From [Leptolyngbya] sp. JSC-1 (lineage in GTDB: Bacteria > Cyanobacteriota > Cyanobacteriia > Elainellales > Elainellaceae), in contig KL662191.1 of the NCBI GenBank assembly GCA_000733415.1, positions 4,317,626 to 4,381,625 of the forward strand: a DNA stretch of 64,000 nucleotides. Direction: 5' to 3'. The notes under the pieces are model-generated. The model did not search any database, was not told the DNA's origin, and was given only the letters and a program-made list of their open reading frames with translations. A program made the position numbers and the translations under genes. Below, in pieces: positions 53,321 to 63,718 of the stretch. Numbering within the stretch: the stretch's first letter is position 1; each line of letters begins with the position of its first letter.

Positions 53321-53950
53321 ATGGGTAGCAATGGTCGCAGTCAACTTCTGAGCGATACCCGCATAGATATGCCTGCTAACGTTCGCTCGCAGGTCGTTGC
53401 GATATTAAACCAAACGCTGGCTTCCACATTAGATCTAAAAACTCAAGTGAAGCAAGCCCATTGGAATGTCAAAGGCATGGATTTCTACCAGCTCCATGAG
53501 CTATTCGATGAGCTAGCATCCGAGTTGGAAGAATACATCGATATGGTGGCTGAACGGGTGACAGCCTTGGGCGGCGTGGCAATGGGAACCGCTCGCGTTG
53601 CAGCCAGCCAGTCTGCATTGCCGGAATATCCGCTTGATATCTTGGACGGCAAAGACCATGTCACTGCCCTGGCAGACCGCTATGCTGCCTACGCCAAATC
53701 CCTGCGGGACAATATCGATGCTACCGATGATTTGGGCGATGCCGATACCGCCGACCTCTACACCGAAATTTCGCGCGGCATTGACAAACGACTCTGGTTC
53801 CTGGAAGCCCATCTGCACACCTCGATCGAACCCGTGTCGATCAATGGCAGTGGCAAAGGAGCTGCTAAAGCAACCTCTAAGAGTGCTGCCAAAACGGCAG
53901 CCACCGGCAAAACGAGCGCGGTAAAAGCGAAGAAAACCAAAGCTAAATAA
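53321..53950 (+). CDS. Dps-family ferritin-like protein with Lys/Ala-rich tail
   Basis: Dps proteins form 12-subunit shells that oxidise and store iron, and many bind DNA. The core (residues about 15-175) contains QAHWNVKGMDFYQLHELFDE and LASELEEYIDMVAERVTALG. It holds the His, Asp and Glu ligands of the inter-subunit ferroxidase site. EISRGIDKRLWFLEAHLHTS is the last helix. A tail of about 34 residues rich in Lys, Ala, Thr and Ser (SGKGAAKATSKSAAKTAAT and on) follows, resembling DNA-binding C-terminal tails of mycobacterial Dps. AGGAAGGTGG precedes the ATG. The 290-base upstream spacer shows no identifiable operator. Confidence 0.92.
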   Translation: MGSNGRSQLLSDTRIDMPANVRSQVVAILNQTLASTLDLKTQVKQAHWNVKGMDFYQLHELFDELASELEEYIDMVAERVTALGGVAMGTARVAASQSALPEYPLDILDGKDHVTALADRYAAYAKSLRDNIDATDDLGDADTADLYTEISRGIDKRLWFLEAHLHTSIEPVSINGSGKGAAKATSKSAAKTAATGKTSAVKAKKTKAK

Positions 53951-54081
53951 GGCGCATCGGTTGAGGAATTGACGACGAGGGGAGCGAAACCCTGTCGATT
54001 TCCGGCGACTGTTTCAGAAGCTTGATACACTGGAACAGTTCGGTTGCTGTGGGAATTGGATTCACTATCCGCATTAAATTT

Positions 54082-54312
54082 ATGATGATAAAGCGCTCTA
54101 CTCTGGACACAAGCCAACTCATGCGTCGGGCCGAGGAATTGATCAATGCTGCCTCTAACCGCTACAAAATTACAGTACTGGTAGCCGCAAGGGCGCAGCG
54201 CCGTCGCTATGAGGAATTCGACAACATCGACGACCCTAAAATGAAGCCGGTGATCCGTGCCATTATCGAGATGTCAGATGAGCTGACCCAGCCGGAAATT
54301 ATTGGTGAGTAG
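54082..54312 (+). CDS. rpoZ: RNA polymerase omega subunit
   Basis: The 76-residue product begins [20 protein letters not shown] and continues [31 protein letters not shown] and [20 protein letters not shown]. This is the short cyanobacterial form of RpoZ, which wraps the beta' C-terminus and aids core assembly. I start at the first ATG of an ATGATG pair. No spoT or gmk gene is nearby, in contrast to proteobacteria. Confidence 0.93.
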   Translation: MMIKRSTLDTSQLMRRAEELINAASNRYKITVLVAARAQRRRYEEFDNIDDPKMKPVIRAIIEMSDELTQPEIIGE

Positions 54313-54347
54313 TTGGTGAGTAGTTGGTGAATCGCTGAGTTGCCGTT

Positions 54348-54956
54348 ATGCCAGCCCTGCGTCGATGCGGTCGGTTTTGTGCTATTGCCTTGATCACAGC
54401 GGGGCTGTTGGTTTGTTTTGCCATCCTGCCGTCTCTGCCACCAATCCACCCTCCTGCGGCGGTGGCCCAACGAGTTCGGATTGAAGACATCTGGCAGCAG
54501 GTTTATCAGCAGATTCCGGATCTGCCTCTAGAAAATCAGTACGTCAACACCGAAACCGGCGAAGTTTCGACCAACAATACGTTAATCAGCCGCCTAATTC
54601 GCTATCACATTTACACTAAAGGCCGACCCACCAGCTATCGCCTCGACTGGAAGCTGACCCTGGCCGACTATCTGGATGCCAACGAGCGCATGGAACCCGC
54701 CACCTATCCCAGCGGCACCGCCCTGCGAACCAATCCAATGGAAGGTGATAAGGCCGCCATCCAAAGCCTAAACCGTGCCCAACGCGACGCTCTCGTGAAT
54801 GCCCTAGTTAGCCTATTCAACCCCAACCCCGAACCCGAACCCTCCCCCTCATCTCCCCTACCTTCCCCCACTCCCTCGGCTTCTCCTTCCCCCTCCCCTC
54901 CCTCCCGCTTCCCCCGTCAACCCCAACCCGGCGATGCCCAGCTTTTGCAGCCCTGA
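54348..54956 (+). CDS. Secreted hypothetical protein with Pro/Ser-rich tail
   Basis: The 202-residue protein starts MPALRRCGRFCAIALITAGL with a typical signal peptide, ending near AAVAQ (residues 36-41). The mature part has RIEDIWQQVYQQIPDLPLEN and TLISRLIRYHIYTKGRPTSY, a pattern seen in cyanobacterial conserved hypotheticals. Residues about 160-190 are Pro/Ser repeats (EPSPSSPLPSPTPSASPSPS). Function is unknown. Its stop overlaps the next start by one base (TGATG), so the two are translationally coupled. Confidence 0.8.
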   Translation: MPALRRCGRFCAIALITAGLLVCFAILPSLPPIHPPAAVAQRVRIEDIWQQVYQQIPDLPLENQYVNTETGEVSTNNTLISRLIRYHIYTKGRPTSYRLDWKLTLADYLDANERMEPATYPSGTALRTNPMEGDKAAIQSLNRAQRDALVNALVSLFNPNPEPEPSPSSPLPSPTPSASPSPSPPSRFPRQPQPGDAQLLQP

Positions 54957-55327
54957 TGGAGAAAGTGCGTCAACTGAAATCAGGAAGCGGCTGGCGGTTA
55001 GGTTGGGACCCAAATGCCACAGAATTTTGCGGTTTGGTGGGCACTGACGAATGGGCAATCGAACTCACCGAAGCCGAACTCGACGATTTCTGTCGCTTGG
55101 CCTTACAACTCAGCCAGACCATGCAGCAAATGCAGTCCGAGCTGATGGATGAAGAGCGGATTAGCTGCGAAGCCGAGAGCGATTTGATTTGGATGGAGGC
55201 AGAAGGATTTTCCCATGCCTATCGGTTGCGATTGATTCTGCTCAACGGACGCCGAGCCGAAGCCGAATGGTCAGAAGCCAGCGTGCCCGGTTTGGTGCAG
55301 GCGGCTCAGATGCTGAAGGTGTTTTGA
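54956..55327 (+). CDS. DUF1818 family protein
   Basis: The 123-residue protein reads GSGWRLGWDPNATEFCGLVG, TDEWAIELTEAELDDFCRLA and ending VPGLVQAAQMLKVF. These blocks are the signature of DUF1818, a plastid/cyanobacteria-specific family of unknown function. It has no signal peptide or membrane helix. It is coupled to the upstream secreted protein and converges with the Sua5 gene after 15 bases. Confidence 0.88.
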   Translation: MEKVRQLKSGSGWRLGWDPNATEFCGLVGTDEWAIELTEAELDDFCRLALQLSQTMQQMQSELMDEERISCEAESDLIWMEAEGFSHAYRLRLILLNGRRAEAEWSEASVPGLVQAAQMLKVF

Positions 55328-55342
55328 AGACTAGACGCAAAT

Positions 55343-55963
55343 TCACTCTAGCCGCACCTCGCCCTGCCGCAGAATCTGCCACCCGGTGCCGGTCCATTTT
55401 GCCACTGTAGACGGCAACCCAGAGCTGGTGAACTGATTGAGCTGAGTACCATATTTGCGCTCTAGAGCGGCTAATTCATCCGGGTGCAGGGTCAGCACCT
55501 TAGGAAATTGGGCGTTGATTTCGGCCATAGTCAGCAAGGGCGGTTCACCAGAGCGATTGACACTAGTGGTTGCTAGAGGTTGGGTTAGGGCCAAGATGTG
55601 ACGGGCAATCGGATGATTGGGAACCCGAATCCCGATTGTGGTGGGATCGGTAGGGTTCATGGCTTTTGGTAAACGCGGACTGGCGGGCAGCACCAGCGTC
55701 AGGGCACCCGGCCAGTGACGAGCAGCCACGGTTTGCCAGACGGCGAATTCAGCCTCGCTGCCTTGCACATAATCCCACAGATCGGTAGCCTCGGCACCCA
55801 TGAGAATCAGGGGTTTGGTTTCGCTGCGCTGTTTAGCAGCATAGATCAGGCCAGCGGCATCCGGGCGGGCGGCTAGGGCAGGGACGGTGTCGGTAGGAAA
55901 GCTGATCAGGGCATTGCCGGAACGGGCGGCGGCGGTGAGATCGGGGAGGGGAATGGGTGGCAT
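55343..55963 (-). CDS. L-threonylcarbamoyladenylate synthase (Sua5/YciO/YrdC)
   Basis: Enzymes of this family make threonylcarbamoyl-AMP for the t6A37 modification of tRNA. The 206-residue protein has the family signature AAKQRSETKPLILM (KxRxxxKP), GNALISFPTDTVPALAA for the nucleotide pocket, and TTIGIRVPNHPIA plus LATTSVNRSGEPPL. It lacks the C-terminal Sua5 domain and so is of the YrdC/TsaC type in size. A G-rich stretch (GGGAGGTGGGG repeats, about 55965-55995) lies immediately upstream. Confidence 0.9.
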   Translation of the reverse strand: MPPIPLPDLTAAARSGNALISFPTDTVPALAARPDAAGLIYAAKQRSETKPLILMGAEATDLWDYVQGSEAEFAVWQTVAARHWPGALTLVLPASPRLPKAMNPTDPTTIGIRVPNHPIARHILALTQPLATTSVNRSGEPPLLTMAEINAQFPKVLTLHPDELAALERKYGTQLNQFTSSGLPSTVAKWTGTGWQILRQGEVRLE

Positions 55964-56156
55964 GGGAGGTAGGGGAGGTGGGGGAGGTGGGGTCGAGCCT
56001 TATTTTATCAGGGGCGGCTTGGTTGATTAGCGATAGGAAAAGTCTTTCCTTAGATAGCAGACTAGACCAAGGTTCAGTGCACTTCTAGTGCACTTATTCA
56101 ACTAGCGTGCAATTAATATCACATCCGACTAAACGCCCTAAATTTCAATGTCGCGT

Positions 56157-56300
56157 TGTACAGGCGTTTTGCCAAAACCCAATCTTGTACAGGCATTTTG
56201 CCAAAACCCAATCTTGTACAGGCATTTTGCCAAAACCCAATCTTGTACAGGCGTTTTGCCAAAACCCAATCTTGTACAGGCGTTTTGCCAAAACGCCTCT
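56157..56300. repeat. 29-bp tandem repeat (minisatellite, five copies)
   Basis: Units of TGTACAGGCGTTTTGCCAAA followed by ACCCAATCT start at 56157, 56186, 56215, 56244 and 56273. The copies differ mainly by G or A in GGCG/GGCA. They are head to tail without spacers. The last unit diverges to GGCGTTTTGCCAAAACGCC, a perfect eight-base palindrome around GCC (56279-56297). The array lies between the Sua5 gene and the clpB terminator. It is open on several frames only because its period is not a multiple of three. Confidence 0.95.
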
Positions 56301-56333
56301 ACGCGAATTTTGGCGGATCAACCGGTCGCACTG

Positions 56334-56372
56334 ACACAAAAACAGACGACCGCTGCATTGAACGGTCGTCTG
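56334..56372 (-). terminator. Rho-independent terminator of clpB
   Basis: On the minus strand CAGACGACCG pairs perfectly with CGGTCGTCTG across a ten-base loop, and TTTTTGTG follows. It starts about 34 bases after the clpB stop codon, the expected position for its terminator. Confidence 0.9.
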
Positions 56373-56405
56373 TGAAATTGCCTGTAGAAGTTAATGCCGT
56401 GCGGC

Positions 56406-59027
<2,622 letters not shown>

Positions 59028-59049
59028 AAGCGACTTAAGGATAGAAGTT

Positions 59050-59118
59050 CTAAGTTTTAAGTGTGGAGTTTTGAGTTCAAGCCACTGCAAACCTTAAAAC
59101 TTAGCACTCAAAACTCTA
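59050..59118. repeat. Interleaved inverted repeats in the clpB leader
   Basis: CTAAGTTTTAAG (59050-59061) is the reverse complement of CTTAAAACTTAG (59093-59104). GAGTTTTGAGT (about 59066-59076) is the reverse complement of ACTCAAAACTC (about 59107-59117). Because the pairs interleave, the leader RNA could form either stem or an H-type pseudoknot. Position just upstream of the heat-shock gene makes a regulatory role conceivable, but the repeats could also be simple cyanobacterial intergenic repeats. Confidence 0.5.
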
Positions 59119-59220
59119 GTTTAGGGATTGCCTTTATTGTATTGAGTTTGGGAGCCTTGCTGAGATCGGTGTTCACGCCTCTGGAATACGCTTCTCCGAA
59201 GTTTCTGCACAATCAGTGTT

Positions 59221-59803
59221 CTAACAGTCATGATCGGGCATCAGACGCTCAGCTTCTCGCAGTCGCCGGATAGTGAATCCTGTAATCCCAACCGCTACGA
59301 TTCCAAGGGCACTGATCACGTACAGTAAGGCGATGCCGCTACCAGCTCCCATGCCCAGTAGCGAGCTGAAAACGGAACGAAAAGGCGCGGGCAGTTTGTT
59401 CGATTGCAGGGTAGATTCAAACACTTGGTCTGCAAAACTCCGGCGATCAAACTAGCGCTGGACTCAATCACTAAACCAATCAGGTAGTCGGCTGCCAAGA
59501 CTCGCCCTTGCAAATTGGGTGCAACCTTGGCGTACCAGACGGCCATATAGGAACTAAAAATCAATGGATTGTGTAGCGATGCCGTGAATTGAGCCATGAT
59601 CCAAACTCCAGGAAATTGGGTTACTCCTAACACCAATTTGCTTAATCCAGTGCCGATAAAGCCACACAACATTCCAGTGATACGATAGCGATTGCAGTGG
59701 CTGACTCGGTTCGCTGCCAGACCCAAAGCGTCAGGGCAAAGTGGGTCATGCTGCTGCCAATGGAGGAGGCAAGTTGCCCTAGCCAGAGAATGACCCACCA
59801 GGT
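59221..59803 (-). pseudogene. MFS transporter remnant with deletion and frameshifts
   Basis: Minus-strand frames read WVILWLGQLASSIGSSMTHF and ALTLWVWQRTESATA, an MFS first helix. Another frame gives VWIMAQFTASLHNPLIFSSY and GRVLAADYLIGLVIESSASL, a late transmembrane region. A third gives VFESTLQSNKLPAPF and YVISALGIVAVGITGFTIRR, the last helix. Most central helices are missing. The 5' end is fused to the plug region of a TonB receptor gene. MFS exporters of this kind often sit in siderophore loci. Confidence 0.8.
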
Positions 59804-60768
59804 TCGATTGCACCAAATAGAATAGAAGCAGGTCCCCTCAAAACCTCAACTCGTTCAAGATTGGCTACCTCTGATATACCATTGGGAATTTGAAATCCGT
59901 CTCGTAAAGTTGGCGCATCATCAAAGCCTCGAATTGCAAAACGGCTGGTTCGTCCGTCTGTGTTCCCCAAAAACGTGACGCCGCTCGCATTCTCAACAAC
60001 ATCTTCGATACGAGTTGCCTGCTGATCCGCAATCACCTGACGAGGAATCACCTGAATCGATTGGGGAGTATCGCGCAAGGGTGTATCCGTTCGAGTGGCT
60101 GTGCTGGCATTGGGCACAAAGTAGTTACTGCCTTCCTCTTCGCCTGTCACCACAATCTGAATCGCATCATCGTCTGTTCCGGCGGCGGTTCCCGGTGTGA
60201 CACTGAAGACTAGACTAAAAGCTGCTGTGCTAATTTCAACCACTGGCGGAGCCTCAGTTCCGGTGATCGCAACCCGCACCCGGTTATTGGGCAAATTGGT
60301 GATGTTGACCAGGGCAATTCCCTCCGCAGGTTGAGCGGCTGAAAATTCATCGCCTTCAGGGAGCATCAGCACCGCATTGGGAATATCCGCAATCACGGCG
60401 TTACCAACGACAGAGATTTCGGGGGCTACCAACTCACCCGCTGTTTGCAAAATCAGTGCAATTTCTCCGTCGGTTGAGTTAAGCTGTACTCCTGTGATTT
60501 GCACAACCGAGGCTTGGGCAATTTGTGTTAGCCATTCACTCACTGTTGTCGCAGGTTGTTCGATATCGCTTAGAGATAGAGGTGACGTGATTGGGGATGG
60601 AGACGAGGGAACTGTTTCGTTAGCCCCTAATCCTGCATCAACCGCATTAACGTTCTCCCGCCTCTCAGCTCCATGTTCCGGTTCTGCTGCCCCCACCGAT
60701 GGCACGAACAAAAATACAAGTGTAGCTAATGGAGTAATAGCCCTCATCCAAAGCATCAACCATCTCAT
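59779..60768 (-). pseudogene. TonB-dependent siderophore receptor, N-terminal part
   Basis: The 329-codon frame begins with a signal peptide (MRWLMLWMRAITPLATLVFL, cleavage near VGAAE) and a TGAGGAACTGAC leader. Residues about 55-190 form an AMIN-type domain (VVQITGVQLNSTDGEIALIL). The plug domain follows: DAIQIVVTGEEEG, DTPLRDTPQSIQVIPRQVIA, IEDVVENASGVTFLG, FAIRGFDDAPTLRDGF and VEVLRGPASILFGAIEPGG. It then stops. The entire 22-strand barrel is missing, so it cannot transport. The sequence at the end runs directly into an MFS gene, marking a deletion near 59803. AMIN-plug architecture is typical of cyanobacterial siderophore receptors. Confidence 0.88.
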
Positions 60769-60945
60769 GTCAGTTCCTCACATACTCAGCGATCGCCAAT
60801 TAGCAAGCCACTGCTTTGCCCACAATCAGGAATTATTCTTAAAGACAAAGAGAGATAGTAGAGGGTTGAAGCTCTGCTTTTCTTTGTGAAATGGAGTTTT
60901 TTTCTTTGTCTGGCGGAGAACGATGACAGCGATAAAAATCTATGA

Positions 60946-61660
60946 TTAGCTACACTTTCCAAGTTGGTAAGCTTTGGGACTCACAGCAAACTTTCTCCGA
61001 AATGCAGTGCTAAAGGCTTCAGGATTACGATAGCCAACCCTTGCGGCCACACCCGCGATGGATAAATTCGAGTTGAGTAGGAGTTGTCGTGCCTGCTGCA
61101 TGCAAAATTTGCTGAATCAGTTGCTTCATAGCGAGGGGTGTCTTACCCAGCGATTGATGGAAGCGTTCTGTTAAATCTCCCTTTAACAGGTTTCAGAGTG
61201 ATTTGGGTAAAGTCACATTTTCCCAGATCAGGGAGCTAAAATAGCTAGCTTCAGCAAAGAGCATCACCACATGCAGCACCTGATTGGCAGGCCATTGCTC
61301 AATTTCAGTCAGGTCAGGAAGGTGATAGAGATAGTTGTAGCCATCCATTTCTTCGTAGTCGGTAGCAATGTTGGCCACATTCGGCGTTTGAATCCTGGAA
61401 TAGCCTGACAGATAAAACTTGGCCGTCAACGGAAACGAGCAGTCGTGCTGCTGAATCAGGTTGATAGGCTGCAAAAGGGTAGCGTGGCGAATTTGAATAG
61501 TTAGCCCATTGCGCAGATAAATCGTTTGCTCTCCACCATCGCCCAACCGTGGCGGCAGCTTGACTCGCGTTCCCAACTCTGTTGATCGGCAAATCATTTC
61601 GCCTTGCTTTTCTAGTCCTTCCAGATCTTTGCTTACGAGGGTAATTATGATTTGGGCAGC
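60946..61660 (-). pseudogene. AraC/PchR-family regulator, broken
   Basis: The upstream frame (61193-61660) reads TIYLRNGLTIQIRHATLLQP, GYSRIQTPNVA, DYEEMDGYNYLYHLPDLTEI and EQWPANQVLHVVMLFAEA. This matches the ligand-binding half of PchR-like siderophore regulators. A different frame then gives MQQARQLLLNSNLSIAGVAA and RVGYRNPEAFSTAFRRKFAV, the AraC helix-turn-helix, ending at TAA 60946-60948. At least one frameshift, near 61190, separates them, and further damage lies around 61090. It precedes the TonB receptor on the same strand, as expected for its regulator. Confidence 0.85.
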
Positions 61661-61711
61661 TACTCTCTATAATGATATTAATTCCCATTAAAGAAGATAG
61701 CAGCCTAGTCG

Positions 61712-62476
61712 CTAAACTGAGTCAGGATCAATTCCCCGTTCTCGCAACCGAGCTGCTAGCCGTTCTGCTTTATCTTCTGCGGCCTGTCGGGCGGCTTCTG
61801 CGGCCTGTCGGGCGGCTTCTGCGGCCTGTCGGGCGGCTTCTGCGGCCTGTCGGGCGGTTTCTGCGGCCTGTCGGGCGGCTTCTGCTTCCGCATGGGTCAG
61901 AAGTTTCTCACCCGTCACCGGATTGTAGAAACGCAGTTCTCCTTGCTCTAGATGCAGTTCCAAACCTAAAACAGCACTGGTAATGGATAGGTTGCCATTA
62001 GGCAATGTCGTTGCGGGCAATGGGAAGTAATTTCCATCAATGAGTTGGTAGCCCTGAAGCGATGGATCTAGATAGTCAGCGCTGGGGTCATATTGAAAAT
62101 ATTCCGATACACCCCAGAAGGCATATAAACCTCGTTTAATGCCCTGATCTTCGCTGACAGTAGACTTAGAGGTAATTTCTAAAATAAAGTCAGGATACTG
62201 GTTGTCTTCTTGCCAAACTTTGTAGGAGCGACGCTTGCCCTTGGGACGATTCAGGACAACAAATACATCGGGAGCTACACTTGCCTTGGGGTTACCTTCT
62301 TCGTAGTAAATCAAGATATTGCCAGAGACATAAACATTAGGCTGATCGGCAAAGTAAATATTTAGAATTTCAGTGCCATAGGCTATGTAAGGACGTTGGT
62401 AATCGCTTTCAGCCATCGGCTTACCATCAGATTCAGGATAGTCAATATCTGTGTTTAGGTAGGCAGCACTCGTCAT
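61712..62476 (-). CDS. Uma2 family protein with C-terminal heptad repeat
   Basis: The 254-residue product starts MTSAAYLNTDIDYPESDGKP with a GGAGAAAGG box. The Uma2 core spans residues about 25-175: VAPDVFVVLNRPKGKRRSY, YPDFILEITSKSTVSED with the PD...ExxSK active-site pattern, and KRGLYAFWGVSEYFQYDP. Residues about 190-245 are a charged helix made of ARQAAEA/ARQAAET heptads, probably a coiled coil. The final residues are RERGIDPDSV, typical of such Uma2 proteins. The heptads come from a 21-bp DNA repeat, so their number is likely variable. The function of the family is undetermined. Confidence 0.87.
   Translation of the reverse strand: MTSAAYLNTDIDYPESDGKPMAESDYQRPYIAYGTEILNIYFADQPNVYVSGNILIYYEEGNPKASVAPDVFVVLNRPKGKRRSYKVWQEDNQYPDFILEITSKSTVSEDQGIKRGLYAFWGVSEYFQYDPSADYLDPSLQGYQLIDGNYFPLPATTLPNGNLSITSAVLGLELHLEQGELRFYNPVTGEKLLTHAEAEAARQAAETARQAAEAARQAAEAARQAAEAARQAAEDKAERLAARLRERGIDPDSV
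61774..61878 (-). repeat. 21-bp tandem repeat encoding AARQAAE heptads (five copies)
   Basis: Five head-to-tail copies of CTTCTGCGGCCTGTCGGGCG plus one more G (last copy with T for the first C) run at 61774-61878. Read on the coding minus strand each unit specifies one seven-residue helical heptad. Near-identity of the copies shows recent expansion or homogenisation. Confidence 0.95.
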
Positions 62477-62553
62477 GACAGCCTTTCTCCAGCATGCGCC
62501 AAATTCAATCTAGCATGGGAACTGCAATTCCGTTTCGCAGCCGAAATGCGGAC

Positions 62554-63399
62554 TCACATCTCCGAGGGAAAGGCAAAGTCATGCCAGTCACAGACGGGAC
62601 GATAGCCAATTTGTTGATAAATATGGTTCGAGGTGGGATTTGCCAAGTCTGTAAACAGAAAACAGTGCTTGCATCCCTGATCAAGAAGTTTTTGGCTCAG
62701 CGCTGCAACACAAGCCGTAGCATAGCCTTTGCGCCGATACTGCGGCGGTGTATAAACTGGACCAATCCGAGCGGCGGTCGGTAAAGATTGGCTGCCGCTA
62801 GCCCATGAGACAGGCGTACCATCGTCCCAGAGGTAAATACTTTGCCGTTTCAACCCGACATCCACTATTTTTTCGGGCACGTCAATCACGACCTCTCCGA
62901 TCTCAGAAGCAAAGGCAGTACACCACTCTATCAGCAAGGAACGATCGGCTTCTGTGGCGAGCCGCAAATAACCGTCAGCCGTCGCAACCGATTCGACCTG
63001 AGTTAACTGATGAATTCGCATTTCCATCACTTGCCGATAGGATTGCCCAGTCAGCGTCTGCCATGCCTGCAAAAATACAGCCACCTCTGCCACCAACCCA
63101 CTCACGCCAGGAAGTGGCTCTCTATAGTCCTGCGAATCTTGAGTGATTAACTGAATTGCGGCCAGATCCAGCGCTTTTGACAACACGAGTCTGTAGGGAG
63201 GCGTGCGGATTGCCACAGCCAAAATCTTGCCAGTAGTTTCGACCACTGCCAGATAGGGCAGCTCCGGATAACGCTCTGGATAATATAGAAGAGTATGCAA
63301 AATGCCAAGCAATAAATTATGCTCTGCTTCATATTGCAGCAAGTAATCTTGAGTAATGGAATAAAATGCTTTGATATTATCAAATCGACGCAATCGCAT
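62554..63399 (-). CDS. GNAT family N-acetyltransferase
   Basis: The 281-residue protein has an N-terminal helical half (residues 1-135) with MRLRRFDNIKAFYSITQDYL. A C-terminal GNAT domain follows, with IGPVYTPPQYRRKGYATACV containing the acetyl-CoA-binding QYRRKGYA loop, then CFLFTDLANPTSNHIYQQIG (the motif-B Asn and Tyr). The substrate is not identifiable; the overall layout suggests small-molecule or antibiotic-type acetyltransferases. A GGAGATC box precedes the ATG. The downstream Uma2 gene is on the same strand, 77 bases away. Confidence 0.88.
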   Translation of the reverse strand: MRLRRFDNIKAFYSITQDYLLQYEAEHNLLLGILHTLLYYPERYPELPYLAVVETTGKILAVAIRTPPYRLVLSKALDLAAIQLITQDSQDYREPLPGVSGLVAEVAVFLQAWQTLTGQSYRQVMEMRIHQLTQVESVATADGYLRLATEADRSLLIEWCTAFASEIGEVVIDVPEKIVDVGLKRQSIYLWDDGTPVSWASGSQSLPTAARIGPVYTPPQYRRKGYATACVAALSQKLLDQGCKHCFLFTDLANPTSNHIYQQIGYRPVCDWHDFAFPSEM

Positions 63400-63591
63400 G
63401 GTTGATCTCCTGAGTTCACCCTTCTTCTAAAGTCGCCCCATCCTCGTTTTACCTAGGGAAAAATACTTGACCACTCCTCCGAGTTGCAAAATGCGTATAC
63501 TACAATATACTACAAGTACAATTAGATGATTCCAGGATCCTAGTCGAGCTACTTCAGCTGCTATAAAGACTTCTCAAGCATTAAAACCTAG
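63400..63591. other. Intergenic region with no identifiable gene
   Basis: The stretch upstream of the GNAT gene should hold its promoter. It contains a short near-repeat TATACTACAATATACTACAA around 63496. I see nothing else. Confidence 0.4.
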
Positions 63592-63718
63592 CTAAAGATA
63601 TAAACACTCCAGCGTATACCCACCTTGTTCACTTCGTGATTCCATACCGTCCATTACAGCAAGGGCTAAATCATATTCATTGTCGAACATTCGTCCTGAA
63701 ATTTCATGAGCTTTGAGT
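63592..63718 (-). pseudogene. C-terminal gene fragment truncated by the IS element
   Basis: A 41-codon open frame on the minus strand reads QLKAHEISGRMFDNEYDLAL and AVMDGMESRSEQGGYTLECL before TAG. It has no start codon of its own and ends at the position where the IS terminal repeat begins. The most likely reading is the tail of a gene cut by insertion. I do not recognise the family. Confidence 0.45.

Noticed and set aside
56157..56300. CRISPR array
   Set aside because: The 29-bp period resembles a CRISPR repeat length, but the units are directly adjacent with no spacers and there are no cas genes.
60377..60889. Plus-strand frame opposite the TonB receptor
   Set aside because: It has no recognisable motif, whereas the minus strand encodes a signal peptide, AMIN and plug domain.
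61672..61983. Plus-strand frame with LLRPVGR repeats
   Set aside because: It is the mirror image of the 21-bp repeat in the Uma2 gene, which has the supported start and domain.
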